A DNA stretch of 64,000 nucleotides from Ditylenchus dipsaci (Eukaryota > Nematoda > Chromadorea > Rhabditida > Anguinidae). Where the stretch lies: contig SADC01001280.1 in assembly GCA_004194705.1 (NCBI GenBank), positions 62,001 to 126,000 of the forward strand, read 5' to 3'. The notes under the pieces were generated by a model that worked only from the letters and a program-made list of their open reading frames with translations, had not been told where the DNA came from and searched no databases. Numbering within the stretch: position 1 is the stretch's first letter; each line of letters starts with the position of its first letter. Shown piece after piece: positions 25,896 through 37,510 of this stretch. The position numbers and the translations under genes are program-made.

Positions 25896-28800
25896 CTAGA
25901 GGATTTTCCCTGTGATCTAAGTTCAGAAGACATTGGCTCAGGACTACTCCTCTCCAACAATAATTTGGATGTGGCCTACGTAGGTCTGTGTTTTTATAAT
26001 TACACTTCTAATGTTACAGAATTATTCATATTTACACAAATTTTTTTTTTCAAAATGAGACGGTTGACTAATTTTTAAATCAAAATGTCAAATTTTCTGC
26101 TATTACAATCTGACCTCAAAACGAACTTTTTACTTCAAAATTTTCACTCCAGCTATAGCTATTAAGTTCGCTACGGTTTGATACAAGAGTTTATTAAAGG
26201 GCCATTGCCACCTGTTTTGAATTGTCCCCGCCAATTCAAATTTTTTTCCCTAATCATTAAACTTGTGTACGGATTTTTCAACTTGGTTTCTAACAAAACA
26301 AAGCCTCGAATTTAATTTTAGAAATAGTTTTGCTAGAAACCACGTGAAAAAATCCGTACAGAAGTTTAATGGTTAGGAAAAAAATTTGAATTGGCGGGGG
26401 ACAACCGTTGTCTGGGACGGCAATGGCCGTTTAAAGCCATGTGTTGTGTGCTGTGTTTGAATCACCATTTGTCTTGTAGTGATTCAAACATGTTGTTAGT
26501 ATATAAGGGTCTGAACGTCTGTGTTCAGATCAGTTTGTGTCCGAATAAAGCTATTAAGAAGTCGTCTCTCTTCTATCTCTCTCAAGCTATTCCTCAGGAA
26601 ACAACACATTGAATGAAGAGGCCGGAGTAGATACCTGTTGATCAATACCATAGTTGCAAGGGTGCCGGCGCTTTAGGCTTGCCTATAACTTTTTTCGAGA
26701 TCGCCAATCACTTAATTTTAGATTTCAAATAACTTAACGGGCATAGTTGCTAGTAGTGCACATGCTAAATGTAATTCAATAATAATAAAAACCGCCGCCG
26801 GTACGCGTGTAGCTACTTGATCAACGCTAATAATAAGCATAACATACAGGGTGACACAGAAAAACACTGACATTTTTAAATCGATTTATTGAAAGCCGTG
26901 TACGACCATTTATAAACCTTCAAGTATGTTGCGTGAGTGTGTATTTTTTTCTATGTTGTAATAGACTGTGCAGCTGAAACTCCACCAAAATGTTGGTTGA
27001 AACCCCAAAAAAAATTTTTGGGTTTCACCGGTGCACGGAAGCCCTTGACACGTTTTTTAAAGATTTCGGTGTATTTCTGTGTCACCATGTAGTAATAATA
27101 ATAAGATTCCACCTTAAAGTGCACGAACCTGCAATATTGAGTAAAATAAGAGCTATGACTCTTGCTCTGAGGCTCAATTTTCACTATCCTGGCCTTTGCT
27201 CTGAGTCCAAAAAGTTTTGCTTGGGCTGTGGTTCTGGCGTCAGGGTGTCAATTTTTTTCGCTCTATTTGCCCTATGCACCGACTCTAACTATATTTGTGG
27301 CTGCGGCTCCATTGGACCGACTTTGGCTCTAAAAGACGCTCTTTGTGCATTTAAAAAGCTAAAACATCTAAATGGTGATCAAACCCTCTTTCGTCCTAAT
27401 AATCCTGCATTGATTTCCAAAACTTTAGTTGGCAGCAACAAAAAGCATTATACGTCATCATGTGTGATTACCAACCAACCATGTCCTTCCTACCTTCCCA
27501 TCTACTATTTTGAAGTCAGGATAGAGAAGCGGGCTAAATCTAGGTTGCTTTTTTTAAATTTTATTAGTTTAAATATCAAGGCTGGTCTATTTTAAGTGAG
27601 ATTGTGATCGGATTGAGCGATAAGACAGCTTCTCTCATCTTTACTGGACTGCCTGGTCACACCATTAACTCGTTTGGTTTGCACAATAATGGCCGTTTCC
27701 ATGCTGGCTGTTTCGGAAACTCTCATTTAGAATATAGCCGCAAGTTGAAAAGAGGGATGTAGTTGGATGTGGCATCAATTTTGCAAAAGGAGAAATATTT
27801 TATGTGCTCAATGGAAAGCATCTGGGTGATTTTTGTAGATTTCTTACTGAAAATGACAATATAAAATGAAATTTGTAGATTCTTGAAAACTTCTGTAACC
27901 GTATTTCTTGTAATAGTTCGGCCCCTTCCTCCCAGCATAGTGATTAAAATATGAGGCGGTTTCTTGAATAGGGCAGCCCTAGGGTCATTCTAGCCAGCGC
28001 TTGTCGTTTTTTTTTAACAAGAGCGCTTTTATATCATTTGATATATATATTAAATTTAACCGAATGTTCGTATAAAATTTTTCGGTTTTCACACTGTCTA
28101 CTTGACGCCTATTTGCTCAAATGTAAGGCGACCCATTGTAATAGAGCGGACCCCTGAAGGGTGATCGAAAAATAAAGCGGCCGCCTAATTACAGGAAATT
28201 CGGTAAGTTTGTTTTATTTAGGGGTGGCCTACAAAGGGGATCTAAAAGTAGGTCCAGCTTTGTTTGTGAAGTTAGGTGTGGGTGGTAATGCAAAGGTCAA
28301 TGTCAACTTCGGAGACAGCCCTTTTCAATATGAAGATCTCAAAAAAGAGATTGCAGTAAGCAAAAGCTTTGGAAAATAATTGACAATTTAAAAAAATTCA
28401 GCAGTCTAAAAATATCATCAAGAAAGAGATTTGTTTGCGGCCAACATTTGCTGTGCTCACCGCTCAAGAACAAGCCTGCAGAGTTATTCAATGCAAAGAG
28501 CTGTATTCGCGCGTTGAAGAAGAGGTAAGACTTGCTTAACATAATATTGGGTTGGTCAAAAATTATCCGCTCAAAACTTTAATTCAAACAAAAATAATAA
28601 ATTTTAACAATAAAAGCTTCAAATAATATCGTTCTTGAGCATATTCTCCATCTACTTCAAAAACTGCTTCCCATTTGGTTGGCAACATGTCGATTCCCCG
28701 TGAAAAGAAGGTCCGATTCTTCCAAGCGATTTACTCCTTGATGTCGGCTATGAGTTCAGAAAAGTCGTCGAGGAACTTTCCCGCCTGCCACTTTTTCACA

Positions 28801-31800
28801 CTCCGATTGACATGGTAAACCGTAGGGGCTTCGATGGGAAAGTACGGAGGATGAGGGAGTAGATCCCATCATTTATCAACGATTGATCGGACCACTCTTC
28901 CTTCCACATGCGGTCGAGCGTTGTCATAATGAAAAAAGATGTGATCTTTCTTCCTTGATCTTTGCCCTTTTCAAAGCTCCAGAGCATAATTTAGCAAAGG
29001 TGAATGTGATTGTTTGTACGCATTTTTAGATAGGGCAAAGCACACTGAAAATACAACACTAATTTAATACAGTATACCAAAGATAACTTCTGCAAAATTC
29101 AAAAAACAATTGTGCGCGGATAGTTTTTCTCGCGTTATTTAACTTTAACTCGCGTTATTTGATTGGTTTAATCAAAATGTTCAAATCTCAACATCCAAAA
29201 AATGTCACTCAATCTTGTGAAATTTTAATTTATGAAGACACATTGGTAACAACACTGTCTTTACCGAAAAAAAACACGGTGCATAATATTGGTGGTAGTT
29301 TACAATTTTTAATTGATTTTGAGTGCTTAATTTATTGCAGCTGTTTCCTCTGCCCTCCTGCTGGAATCCAAACGACTGCCACCCAAATCTTCAAATCGGG
29401 AGCGACTTTTTGAGTCTCAAATTCAATGGTCATTTTATACATACATTTTTGACCACTTAACACGTCATATTTTAGGCAGTGCAACAGACGAAAGTGCTGC
29501 AGCTTCAGTTCGGACGGTTGAAGCTATTCCAAATGATTGCAGATTGTTCTATTTCGAAGTGAAAGTGTTAAATGCTGGCCGCAATGGGTATATTTTTATT
29601 AGAACTGCAAGAATTTTTACTTTCGAAACTAAATTTTAGCAAACTCGCGATTGGTCTTGGTGATATGGGAGCCCATTTGCAAGATTTGCCTGGCTGGGAC
29701 TCTGACTCTTTTGGTTATCATGGTGATGATGGCCGTAAATTCTATGGCCGAGACAAAAAAGCGAAGGGGCATACATATGGAGACAAATATACCACAGGAG
29801 ATGTTGTTGGTTGTGGCCTAGACTCCACCAAAAAAGAACTTTTCTTCACAAAAAATGGAATACATCAAGGTATCGGTGAGTATATAATTTAAGACTGGCA
29901 ACTTCTATAAAAAACTACTTTACTGGATACCACAACACCACCCTTAAAAACATTCCTGGCGAGGTCAGACTTTTCTCTACCTGCATTTTAAAGGCCTTTC
30001 TAGCGCAAGGATTCTTACAGTCATCGAGAAAAACTGGCTTCTTCAACAATTAATCTCATATTTTCACACCACTGCAATCTCAGTGATTTATTTGTATCTC
30101 AATATTAGTTTTAACAACTTCACAGGGTGCTGTGAATTAGTTGCAATTCGACGAGATATTGATTGCGTCACTTAAGGCGAAAACACAATGAGGATGCTGT
30201 TTGCGGATGCTAAATCAGATTTGTCAAACGGAAATAGCCATAACTTTTATTTATTTCCTCAAAAAAATTTCTGTTATTGCCATCTTGTAGCTAAGATTCA
30301 GGGCTACCAAATGAGCCATTAATGAAGGGAACGAACTTTTGGGATGTATGTTATTGGAAGCGTAGACTGTAACCTCTACCAATCCCCGTGGGGGATAAAT
30401 TGTCAAACCTCCCCCCCACCTAAAATTTCGAAATTGTAAATCAAAACTAAATCCTAGTCAAAAAATGAGGGGTTGGGGATTAATAGAGGTTATATTAATA
30501 GAGGTTATAACAAAGCTTATTCATCACATCAGCGCCAGCAGCAGTCAAACAAAACAAAAGATTTTTATAATACAATTCAAATTTCTCGATATTTCGGCGT
30601 TTTCGTTTCAACGATACATTCATGAAAATTTTTTCCATACCTTTTTATGGTTCCAAAAACATGGTTGAGTCCATATTAATGTTCTACTTGGTGAAGAATG
30701 CGAGTTACAATTGACGCCAGTTAGGTGGGAGGACACGAGTTGCGACTGGTGAAAGCTGGGTGTAGTTCCTTTGCTTCAAATCCTCGAAGTTGAGTGAGTA
30801 AACATTAAAAATTAGGGTGCTTCTTTAGTCCCCCCATACTCGAATTTTTTGAAAAGTGACCCAAAATCACCTCTGGAACTCATTTATTCTGCACAACAAG
30901 ATACGGGAAGCAGTTCTAAACACTTTCTCAATTGAAAAAAAAATTGTCAAAAAAAATTGCCGCCCAGCCCTTGGGGGTAGATGTCCTTTTTATGCTATTT
31001 TTGACCAAATTTTAACTCTTCTTATAGCAAAATCTAGGTTAAAATAATAGATTTGAACAGGGTTTTACTTTCTGGGGCCTACCGCATATAGAAACTCTAT
31101 GATGCATATGTTTTTATGCATCCACATTCATTTTCCAGTGGTTTGTGTTTGGGATTGTATCCTTTATAATTTGATTTCAGGTTGGGCTTGGAACCAGATG
31201 AGTGCAGAAACCACTTTTTACCCTATGTTCGGGATTTTTTCGCCGGGAGCTCGGGTGTTGGCTAATTTTGGACAATTACCTTTCAAATTCGACATCATGA
31301 ACTATCACAAGGTATGCTTAGCAACTTTAACCCTAGAAAGGGCACGTTGACCACAACGTGGTCATGTCAAATTTGTGGGACTCGCTTTGACTCTCAAAAA
31401 GCACGTTTAGAAAAACAATAAGATAATCTTGGAAGGTAAGCTTCAAAATGACATATCTTGAGGGCTGATGGGACAATATCCTGCAGAAATATAACCTAAT
31501 TCAAAGTAGTGCACGTTCTGAACCACATGACCACATTGTGGTCACGTGGCTCAGAAGCGGCCATTTTAATGTGCCCTTTCTAGGATTAAGCTTAACACCT
31601 AGAATTTCACGCTGAACACGAGAGTATTTTTACTTTGAAAAATTTTCTCCAAAAAATTTCAGCTAGAGACATCTGAAAATTTAAAGTTTTTCGATATTTG
31701 TTTTGCCACGAAAGTAAGATAATATTTTTCCTGGTTATTTATGGCCTCTGTAAGATAGGTCACTTTTTAGATCTATCATTTCCGTTGACTGCAGTTCAAA

Positions 31801-34790
31801 CTATTCATTTTGATATTCTGACACCAGATCCGTGTTAAATCTCAAGGGTTCCCTAAGACTGGTCCACCGTGTATAATTGGATTCTTTGTGTTAAGAGTAT
31901 CTGAATGCCTTTCGCTGGTGGTTAACCTTGGTCTTACATGGGAAAAATTCAAATTTCGGTCAAAAACGAACGTTATGATGTTTTTTGTTGTTATGAATAA
32001 ATTTGCTTTTAAATCAGGTTTATAAAGAGTGATTAAAAGTTGAAAAATATAGTGTCAAAAAGATGTAGAGCACAATTATAGGATGTAAATTATCATTAGG
32101 AGTGAAATGTACCAAGAATGAAACGTCCTAAGAGTGAAGTGTCTTAACGAGTAAAATGTCCGGAGAAATGTCCTCTAATTGAACTTTTTCGCCGAAAATT
32201 TTTCAAATAAAAACTGTAATCGTGTTCAGCGTGAAATTCTGAGTCAGGAATCCCAAAATTCACGCATGGAAGTCGGAATGTTAAAAAAAGAATAAAACTT
32301 TTTTTTAATCTATTTTGACTTTTTCAGAAATCAGTAGATGGAAATTTGATGACCCGAAAATGTCGCAAGAGAAAGTCTACCTTTCTTGAATTCTCAGAAA
32401 CACCTAGGAAGCAAATTTCGTCATTATGTCTGCCCCTGTCTACTGCACACCATTCCAGTGGCCAGTCTCAGAAATCCAGCTCTCTGACTGGTTCTTTACG
32501 CAATGTTTACTGTTCAGCTGCAGTATTTGCTGCAAAAATGGAGGGTCTGGGAGTTCCATCTACATCTGGCAGATGGCAGACAATTTCAACTTCCCCTACA
32601 CCATCTGTTGGAACTGATGAAAAGTATGGGGCTTGCTTTAGAGATGGCATCCGGGATTTCGGGAAATTTTTTAAAACGCACTTTTGATCCACTTTTTAAG
32701 AAACATGTATAACTGAAAATTTCACAACCTTCAGCTACTTTTTTCCTCTATCTATTGTATATTTTATTTTTTGAATTTTTTTTTAAATTTTGGACCTGCG
32801 AACCTGAATGTAGAAATTGACCTGAACGGGATTCCGTTTTGTTAATTTCGGGTCGCAGGTCTAAAATTTCCAAACTAAATTTAAAAGGTAAAAAAACTAA
32901 TATATAGAGGAATGAAAAGTAGCTGTAGTTTGTAAAATTTTTAGCTATCAATGTTTGCTGAAAGTGGGTCAAAGGTGCGTTAAAAAAAAAATCCCGAAAT
33001 CTCGGACGCCATCTCTAGTTTGCTTACATTTACGTATCATATCGATTTCCTCATTTATCTACAGGATGTCTCAAGAAACTCGGCAGATTCGAAATTATCA
33101 TAACTTTTTTCTTTTTGTTTTTACAGACCAATTCTTCCCACCGCTAATATTTTTCGGTGAAAAAATGTCAAAAATACTAATTTCGCTTAGTCCCCCAGTG
33201 GTCTGCTGTGGCCCTGAGGACGAAAAAATAACGGACAATACATTTTCACGACAAAAAGTAATTTTTCGATCATAACACTCTTTTTCCGACTAATTTTATA
33301 CATGCATTTTTCTTGCAGATTTGTCCAAATTCTTCGAACTTCTTAGCATTATCGTGTAGCTGAGGATGTCAGCTTGCTAACGAGATATTAAAATAAAGTG
33401 AAAAATTTTATAAATGAAGAGGTTTAGGGTTTGAAAGGTTTTTTAATCCCTACATCTGGTTATTTCGAAAATTTCTCTACACTGTTCACTGGAGTTTAAA
33501 GTTTGAGATTGAGATCCTGGGCTATACGATAATGCTGGACATTTTAAAATTTTTTGACAAAAACTCAGACAAAAACGAAAATATAAAATTAGTCGGAAAA
33601 AGAGCGTTTTAGTTAAAAAAGTGTTTCAGCGGGGAAAAAGCGTTGTCCAAAGATAACTCATAAAAACAGATAAAACGAGTAATTGGGATAATTGTGAGTA
33701 AGTGTCTTTTTCCAGTAATTTATGTTGATTTATAACACATGTAATTCATTCATATATTTAGATCAGATGTATCCAATAAAGCGAAGGACATTGCTAAGCT
33801 GATTGAGAAAGGACAGACAGAAACGGCAATTGAGTACATCAAAAGCCAATTTCCTAACCATCTGCAAACAAACTCTGACCTAAGACGGATGCTTCAACTA
33901 CAAGCATTTGTTGAAAAAATTGCGGTCGTAAATAACATGGTTAGTCGGCGCTACTGTAATATACTAACTCGAATTTTATGTTAGTTTTCTGTGAATGGGA
34001 TAGGGTAAGATGCCGCAAATGACCTTTGAAGTTTTCTAGTTGACCTAACTCTTTTCAGCTTTTGACGTAAAACTTTTTTACAAGACAAAAATAAGATTGT
34101 GACACTATATTCATGATCAGCGCGTCCGGATCGGATGTAAAAGTACTCTTAAACATATTCATACACATTTATGAAAAATTTTTATAAAAGAATCGAAAGA
34201 CTTACTTTGTAGTGATTTTGTAAAAATCAGGGTTTTTCAGCTCAAATATGGCCATATAAATTTAACTAGATAATTGAAGTTTAAAAATTCATTTGAACTT
34301 TATTTCAGACAATTAAGACCAAGCTGACCACGGAAGCAGCTCTGCAAGCACCAAGCGTTGCTAGAAATGTAGAGATCATAGATCTCGACAGTGATGATGA
34401 AGGTATTTTTAAACAAAGGCTTGAATAATAACATAAAAATTTAAACACAATTTTGTAGACTGCAAGATGATTAAGTATTTTCTACATCTCAAAACCAAAA
34501 GGTTAAGTCCAAGTCCGAGGAAATGTACAAGACCATGTATACGATGATGTTAAAAGTGCAAGAAACTATTAGCCAATTGGCTAAGGATAAAAAGACAGAT
34601 ACACATATTTACAAAAAATTAGAGGTACTACTTTGCTATTTTATAGGCAGATTTATAGGCGAAAATTCAGAATTCTTTAAAATTGATGGCTAATCCTCGC
34701 AACCCTGAATTGTCCGATGAATTCTTTGATCAAAAGTTCCGCAATAGACTGGCTCAATTCTTCTTTTCCTCTACTATCTGTATCTACTAA
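25896..34790 (+). CDS. RANBP9/10-like protein with two SPRY domains and CTLH/CRA region
   Basis: Scaffold subunit of the CTLH (GID) E3 ubiquitin ligase. Exons: 25896-25983, 27429-27543, 27597-27825, 28222-28355, 28402-28524, 29341-29428, 29476-29587, 29640-29869, 31181-31311, 32328-32623, 33762-33939, 34309-34402, about 34502-34624 and 34671-34790 (TAA). The first SPRY runs from LLLSNNNLDVAYVV through PIYYFEVRI, IVIGLSDKTASL and NFGDSPFQYED. The second is closer to RANBP9: SVRTVEAIPNDCRLFYFEVK, IGLGDMGAHLQDLPGWDSDS, FGYHGDDGRKFYG, TTGDVVGCGLD, FTKNGIHQG and LANFGQLPFKFDI. A Ser-rich linker exon (32328-32623) joins in phase to a CTLH-like stretch, AKDIAKLIEKGQTETAIEYI, and then a CRA-like C terminus. 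No LisH motif was found where RANBP9 has one. The 5' exon(s) were not located. Frames break by one missing base near 27742 and near 34500. Confidence 0.84.
26198..26430. mobile_element. piggyBac-type MITE, family B copy
   Basis: A 233-bp hairpin, TTAA on both sides, ends AGGGCCATTGCC / GGCAATGGCCGT. Closest to the copy at 19246. In the RANBP9-like intron. Confidence 0.87.
26847..27089. mobile_element. Tc1/mariner-type MITE (CAGGGTGACACAG ends)
   Basis: A 243-bp TA-flanked element; the left end CAGGGTGACACAGAAAAACA pairs with the right end ending TTTCTGTGTCACCATG. No transposase recognised. It lies in the first sampled intron of the RANBP9-like gene. Confidence 0.75.
28546..29130 (-). pseudogene. 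mariner transposase relic
   Basis: The minus strand reads FFHYDNARPHVEGRVVRSI, a stop, WDLLPHPPYFPIEAPTVYHV, a second stop, then FFSRGIDMLPTKWEAVFEVD and GEYAQE, the C-terminal third of a mariner transposase with two in-frame stops. The left end TTGGGTTGGTCAAAAATTAT and the right end near 29105-29130 match as imperfect inverted repeats. Same lineage as the copy at 52592 but more decayed. It lies in a RANBP9-like intron. Confidence 0.85.
30366..30510. repeat. short inverted repeat element, AACCTCTACCAATCCCC
   Basis: AACCTCTACCAATCCCCGTG on the left pairs with GGGGATTAATAGAGGTTATA on the right; a second TTAATAGAGGTTATA follows. RANBP9-like intron. Confidence 0.65.
30848..31082 (+). repeat. dispersed repeat family E, copy 2
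   Basis: Same words in the same order as 715-958: AAAAGTGACCCAAAATCACC, AACACTTTCTCAATTGAAAA, GCAAAATCTAGGTTAAAATA, GAACAGGGTTTTACTTTCTG. Confidence 0.65.
31331..31585. mobile_element. piggyBac-type MITE with CCCTAGAAAGGGCAC ends
   Basis: A 255-bp element, TTAA on both sides. The first ten bases CCCTAGAAAG match the classical piggyBac end. Internal iterons CCACAACGTGGTCATG and CCACATTGTGGTCACG lie near the two ends. RANBP9-like intron. Confidence 0.85.
32637..33017. repeat. palindromic element abutting RANBP9-like exon 10
   Basis: Left TAGAGATGGCATCCGGGATT pairs with right ATCTCGGACGCCATCTCTA; inner arms CAGCTACTTTTTTCCTCTAT / ATAGAGGAATGAAAAGTAGC. It begins 14 bp after the exon 10 donor. 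Confidence 0.75.
33274..33618. repeat. inverted-repeat element
   Basis: CACTCTTTTTCCGACTAATT at the left pairs with AATTAGTCGGAAAAAGAGCG at the right. RANBP9-like intron. Confidence 0.65.
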
Positions 34791-34879
34791 GAAATATTAT
34801 TAAATTAGAGTTTGCTTAGAGTTCTATTTATGCATAATAAGATTAGTAAAAGACATATGCTTGCACAAAATAGCACAAA

Positions 34880-35130
34880 GATAGATGCAAACGACTCGCC
34901 AACGCCATAACTCGCCGACGCAAAAACTCAAAAAAAATCGCGAAAATTCGATTTACCGGACCCCCTCAGGATCAGCCATAGGGCGCTGTTAAATCGAATA
35001 TTTTGTTGGCGAGTTTTTCATTGGCGAGTTTTTGCGTTGGCGAGATTCGCCGTTGGCAAGATTTGACGTTGGAGAGTCTTTAACTTTGGTGAGTCTTTTA
35101 CGTTGGCGAGTTGGTTTCGTCCCCACCAAA
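34880..35130. repeat. fold-back with CGTTGGCGAGT iterons
   Basis: Left: ACTCGCCAACG and ACTCGCCGACG. Right: six inverted copies of CGTTGGCGAGT or variants spaced 15-17 bp. A single-sided run of the same motif occurs at 12525-12625. Confidence 0.8.
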
Positions 35131-35736
35131 GTATTGCAGTTATTTTCAATAGAGTGGATAAACAAAAGTTTGTGATTCCATCGAGACATCTTTATCATAT
35201 ATACTTTAAATCAGGGCTCGGAAATGTCCTCTGTTTAAAGATTTGTCCTTTATTTGAGATCCGAAATCTTTAGAATTTTTGAGATTTTAGGTCAAAATCT
35301 TTATTTTTGTTGCTCAAAAATCAATAAGCACTGGATAAAATGGCACTTTTTGACCAAATGTCCTTTATTTGAAAATTTTGATTTCCGAGCTCTGCTTTAA
35401 ATTCATCTGCAATAAATTAGCCTGCGGTAAATTCATCTGCCAAGTTTTTTGGGGTGGTTTGGGCTAGTTCAGGGCGGTTTGCTGTAGTTTGCAGTGATCA
35501 ATAGCATGAAAGTTATGGGCATTTTCTGTAAAAAATGCAAGTTTGAAAATGTCACATTTTAGGAATCTTTGGTGAATTTCATTTCTATTTTGGGCAGAAG
35601 TGAAAATCTTGCAACTTCAGAAAGATCGAGAAGCTCATAAAAAACATGTCACGTATTAAAAACAGTCCTACAAACAGTCATAAACAGTCCTGGAAAAAGT
35701 TTTACGTCAAAATGGCCATTTGATAAAATGTATGTA

Positions 35737-36491
35737 CAGGGTGGCCCAACTTTTTCACCCACATTTCTTTTGGCCCAAACTTTTTGGATAGTCATTATTG
35801 TTTCATGATAGACCACTCATTTGAAATCCCTATGTCCGCCATTTTGTTGAAAAACAAAATTGTGTTATTATCGTTGACAGTCGCTAAGATATGGCTGTTT
35901 TTGTAAAAGCATTGATTGTGGCTGTTTTAAGAATTTTAAATTACCGATTGCATTTTTATTCGTAACAAAACAGACATAACAACAGAATAACGAAGACTTA
36001 ATAAGCATTTGCAAAAGTTGCTCCATGCTTATGCCACCAACAGCGATACATCGATAAAGACAATGTTCATAGACTTTTATTGATCGGTCGACCATCTTCT
36101 GAAGCAGTTCTTAAGAAATTTTGTGATTTTTTAAGTTAGGTCAGCTAAATCATAGTGAAGTTGATTTTTAATCCATTCACGCGAGAAACAATGACACAGA
36201 GTCAGGTCGAGAGAGTAAGGCGGCCAAAAAATATTTGAAGAGCCACGTTTCATCCACTGATCTCAAAAGGTTTCTGTCATATAACTGCGCTCTATTGTGA
36301 AAAAAGCCAAAATCAATACTTTTACAAAAACTGTCATATCTGAGCAACTGTCTACGATAGTATCACAATTTTGTTTTTCAACAAAATGGCAAACACAGGA
36401 CTTTCAAATAAGATGTCAATCATGAAAAAACAATGTCTAATCAATAAGTTTGGACCAAAAGAAATGTGGGAGAAAAAGTTGGGCTACCCTG
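35737..36491 (-). mobile_element. Tc1/mariner-type element, copy 2, with transposase remnant
   Basis: TA-flanked copy of the 17511 family. On the minus strand a broken transposase is visible: IFWPPYSLDLTLCHCF (the region that in IS630/Tc1 relatives reads W-P-x-x-S-P-D-L-T-P), then RNCFRRWSTDQ and, in another frame, YRCIAVGGISMEQLL. The mapping to that superfamily is by motif only. Not functional. Confidence 0.75.
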
Positions 36492-37059
36492 TATATTAAA
36501 ACCGTGTATTTTTACAACAAAACTAAAATTCGGCCAAAAAATTTATATTGCGAAATTCAATTTTCTGTTTCACAGTTTTTAGGTCATTACAGTGATCTAA
36601 TAAGTGCTCGTTTAGGTGGGGTTTTGTTCACGTTGACGTATTCCACGGACAACCTTTGTGTTTGACTGCCAAAATTGTGCCACTGCTTGATTAATTGCTA
36701 ACTACACTCACCAACTTTTACACTGTGCGTGAATAGATGACGAGAAATTCCAGTTTGCACATAAAAAAGCTAATAAATACGTCAAAGTTCAACCATTTCT
36801 TCCTTAAAATGCAAAAACAGCAAGGCGATCCAGCTGGTGATCATTATTACTACTACCAGTTTTTCGCATTATTTCTCAAAAAGTTATATTTATTTCTTCT
36901 TTTTGTCAATATTGCTAGCTAGATTGTTATAAAAAAAATTTGATTTTAATTTTATATCACACCTCGAAATTTTAAATTTTCATTTGGTTTTTCGTTCTAT
37001 GAATGGTACTAGATTAAAGAAATGTGCGTAAATAAGTGAAGCAATGGCATTTTTCTACA

Positions 37060-37510
37060 GCTTTATTTCCCGCACCGGGTGCGACAAACCTAATGAAAAA
37101 GGTGAAAATATGGAATGTTTTATTACAGAAGTTTAGCCTTGTCATTCATAAAATGATATATAACATGCTCTGGAACATGAATCATGTGTCCAAGATATGG
37201 CTGCTGGTGCGGAAATGTGTGAAAAATCACTGTTACTTGCACCGGTGTGGAAATTCAGCGAAAATTAGACATTTTTCAACTTGAAACGACCATAACTTTT
37301 CAAGATGAAATGTGAAGTAGGAACGTTTTTTTTATCAGTTTTGTAATATGGATGTTCTATTTGAATTTCCGCACCGGTCTACTCTTCCTAAAGCTACTCT
37401 TCGTTTTCAAAATGAGCTATGGTTTATCATAATATAATAGCTAACTGAACTTGATACAGCTCTCGGTGCGGAAAATTCAGAAAAAGCCGATTTGCAACAC
37501 TGTACGCAAC
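37060..37510. repeat. scattered TGCGGAAATTCAG motifs
   Basis: CCGCACCGGGTGCG, GGTGCGGAAATG, CACCGGTGTGGAAATTCAGC, TTTCCGCACCGG and CGGTGCGGAAAATTCAG, in both orientations, over 450 bp. Probably a decayed iteron-armed element. Confidence 0.45.
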
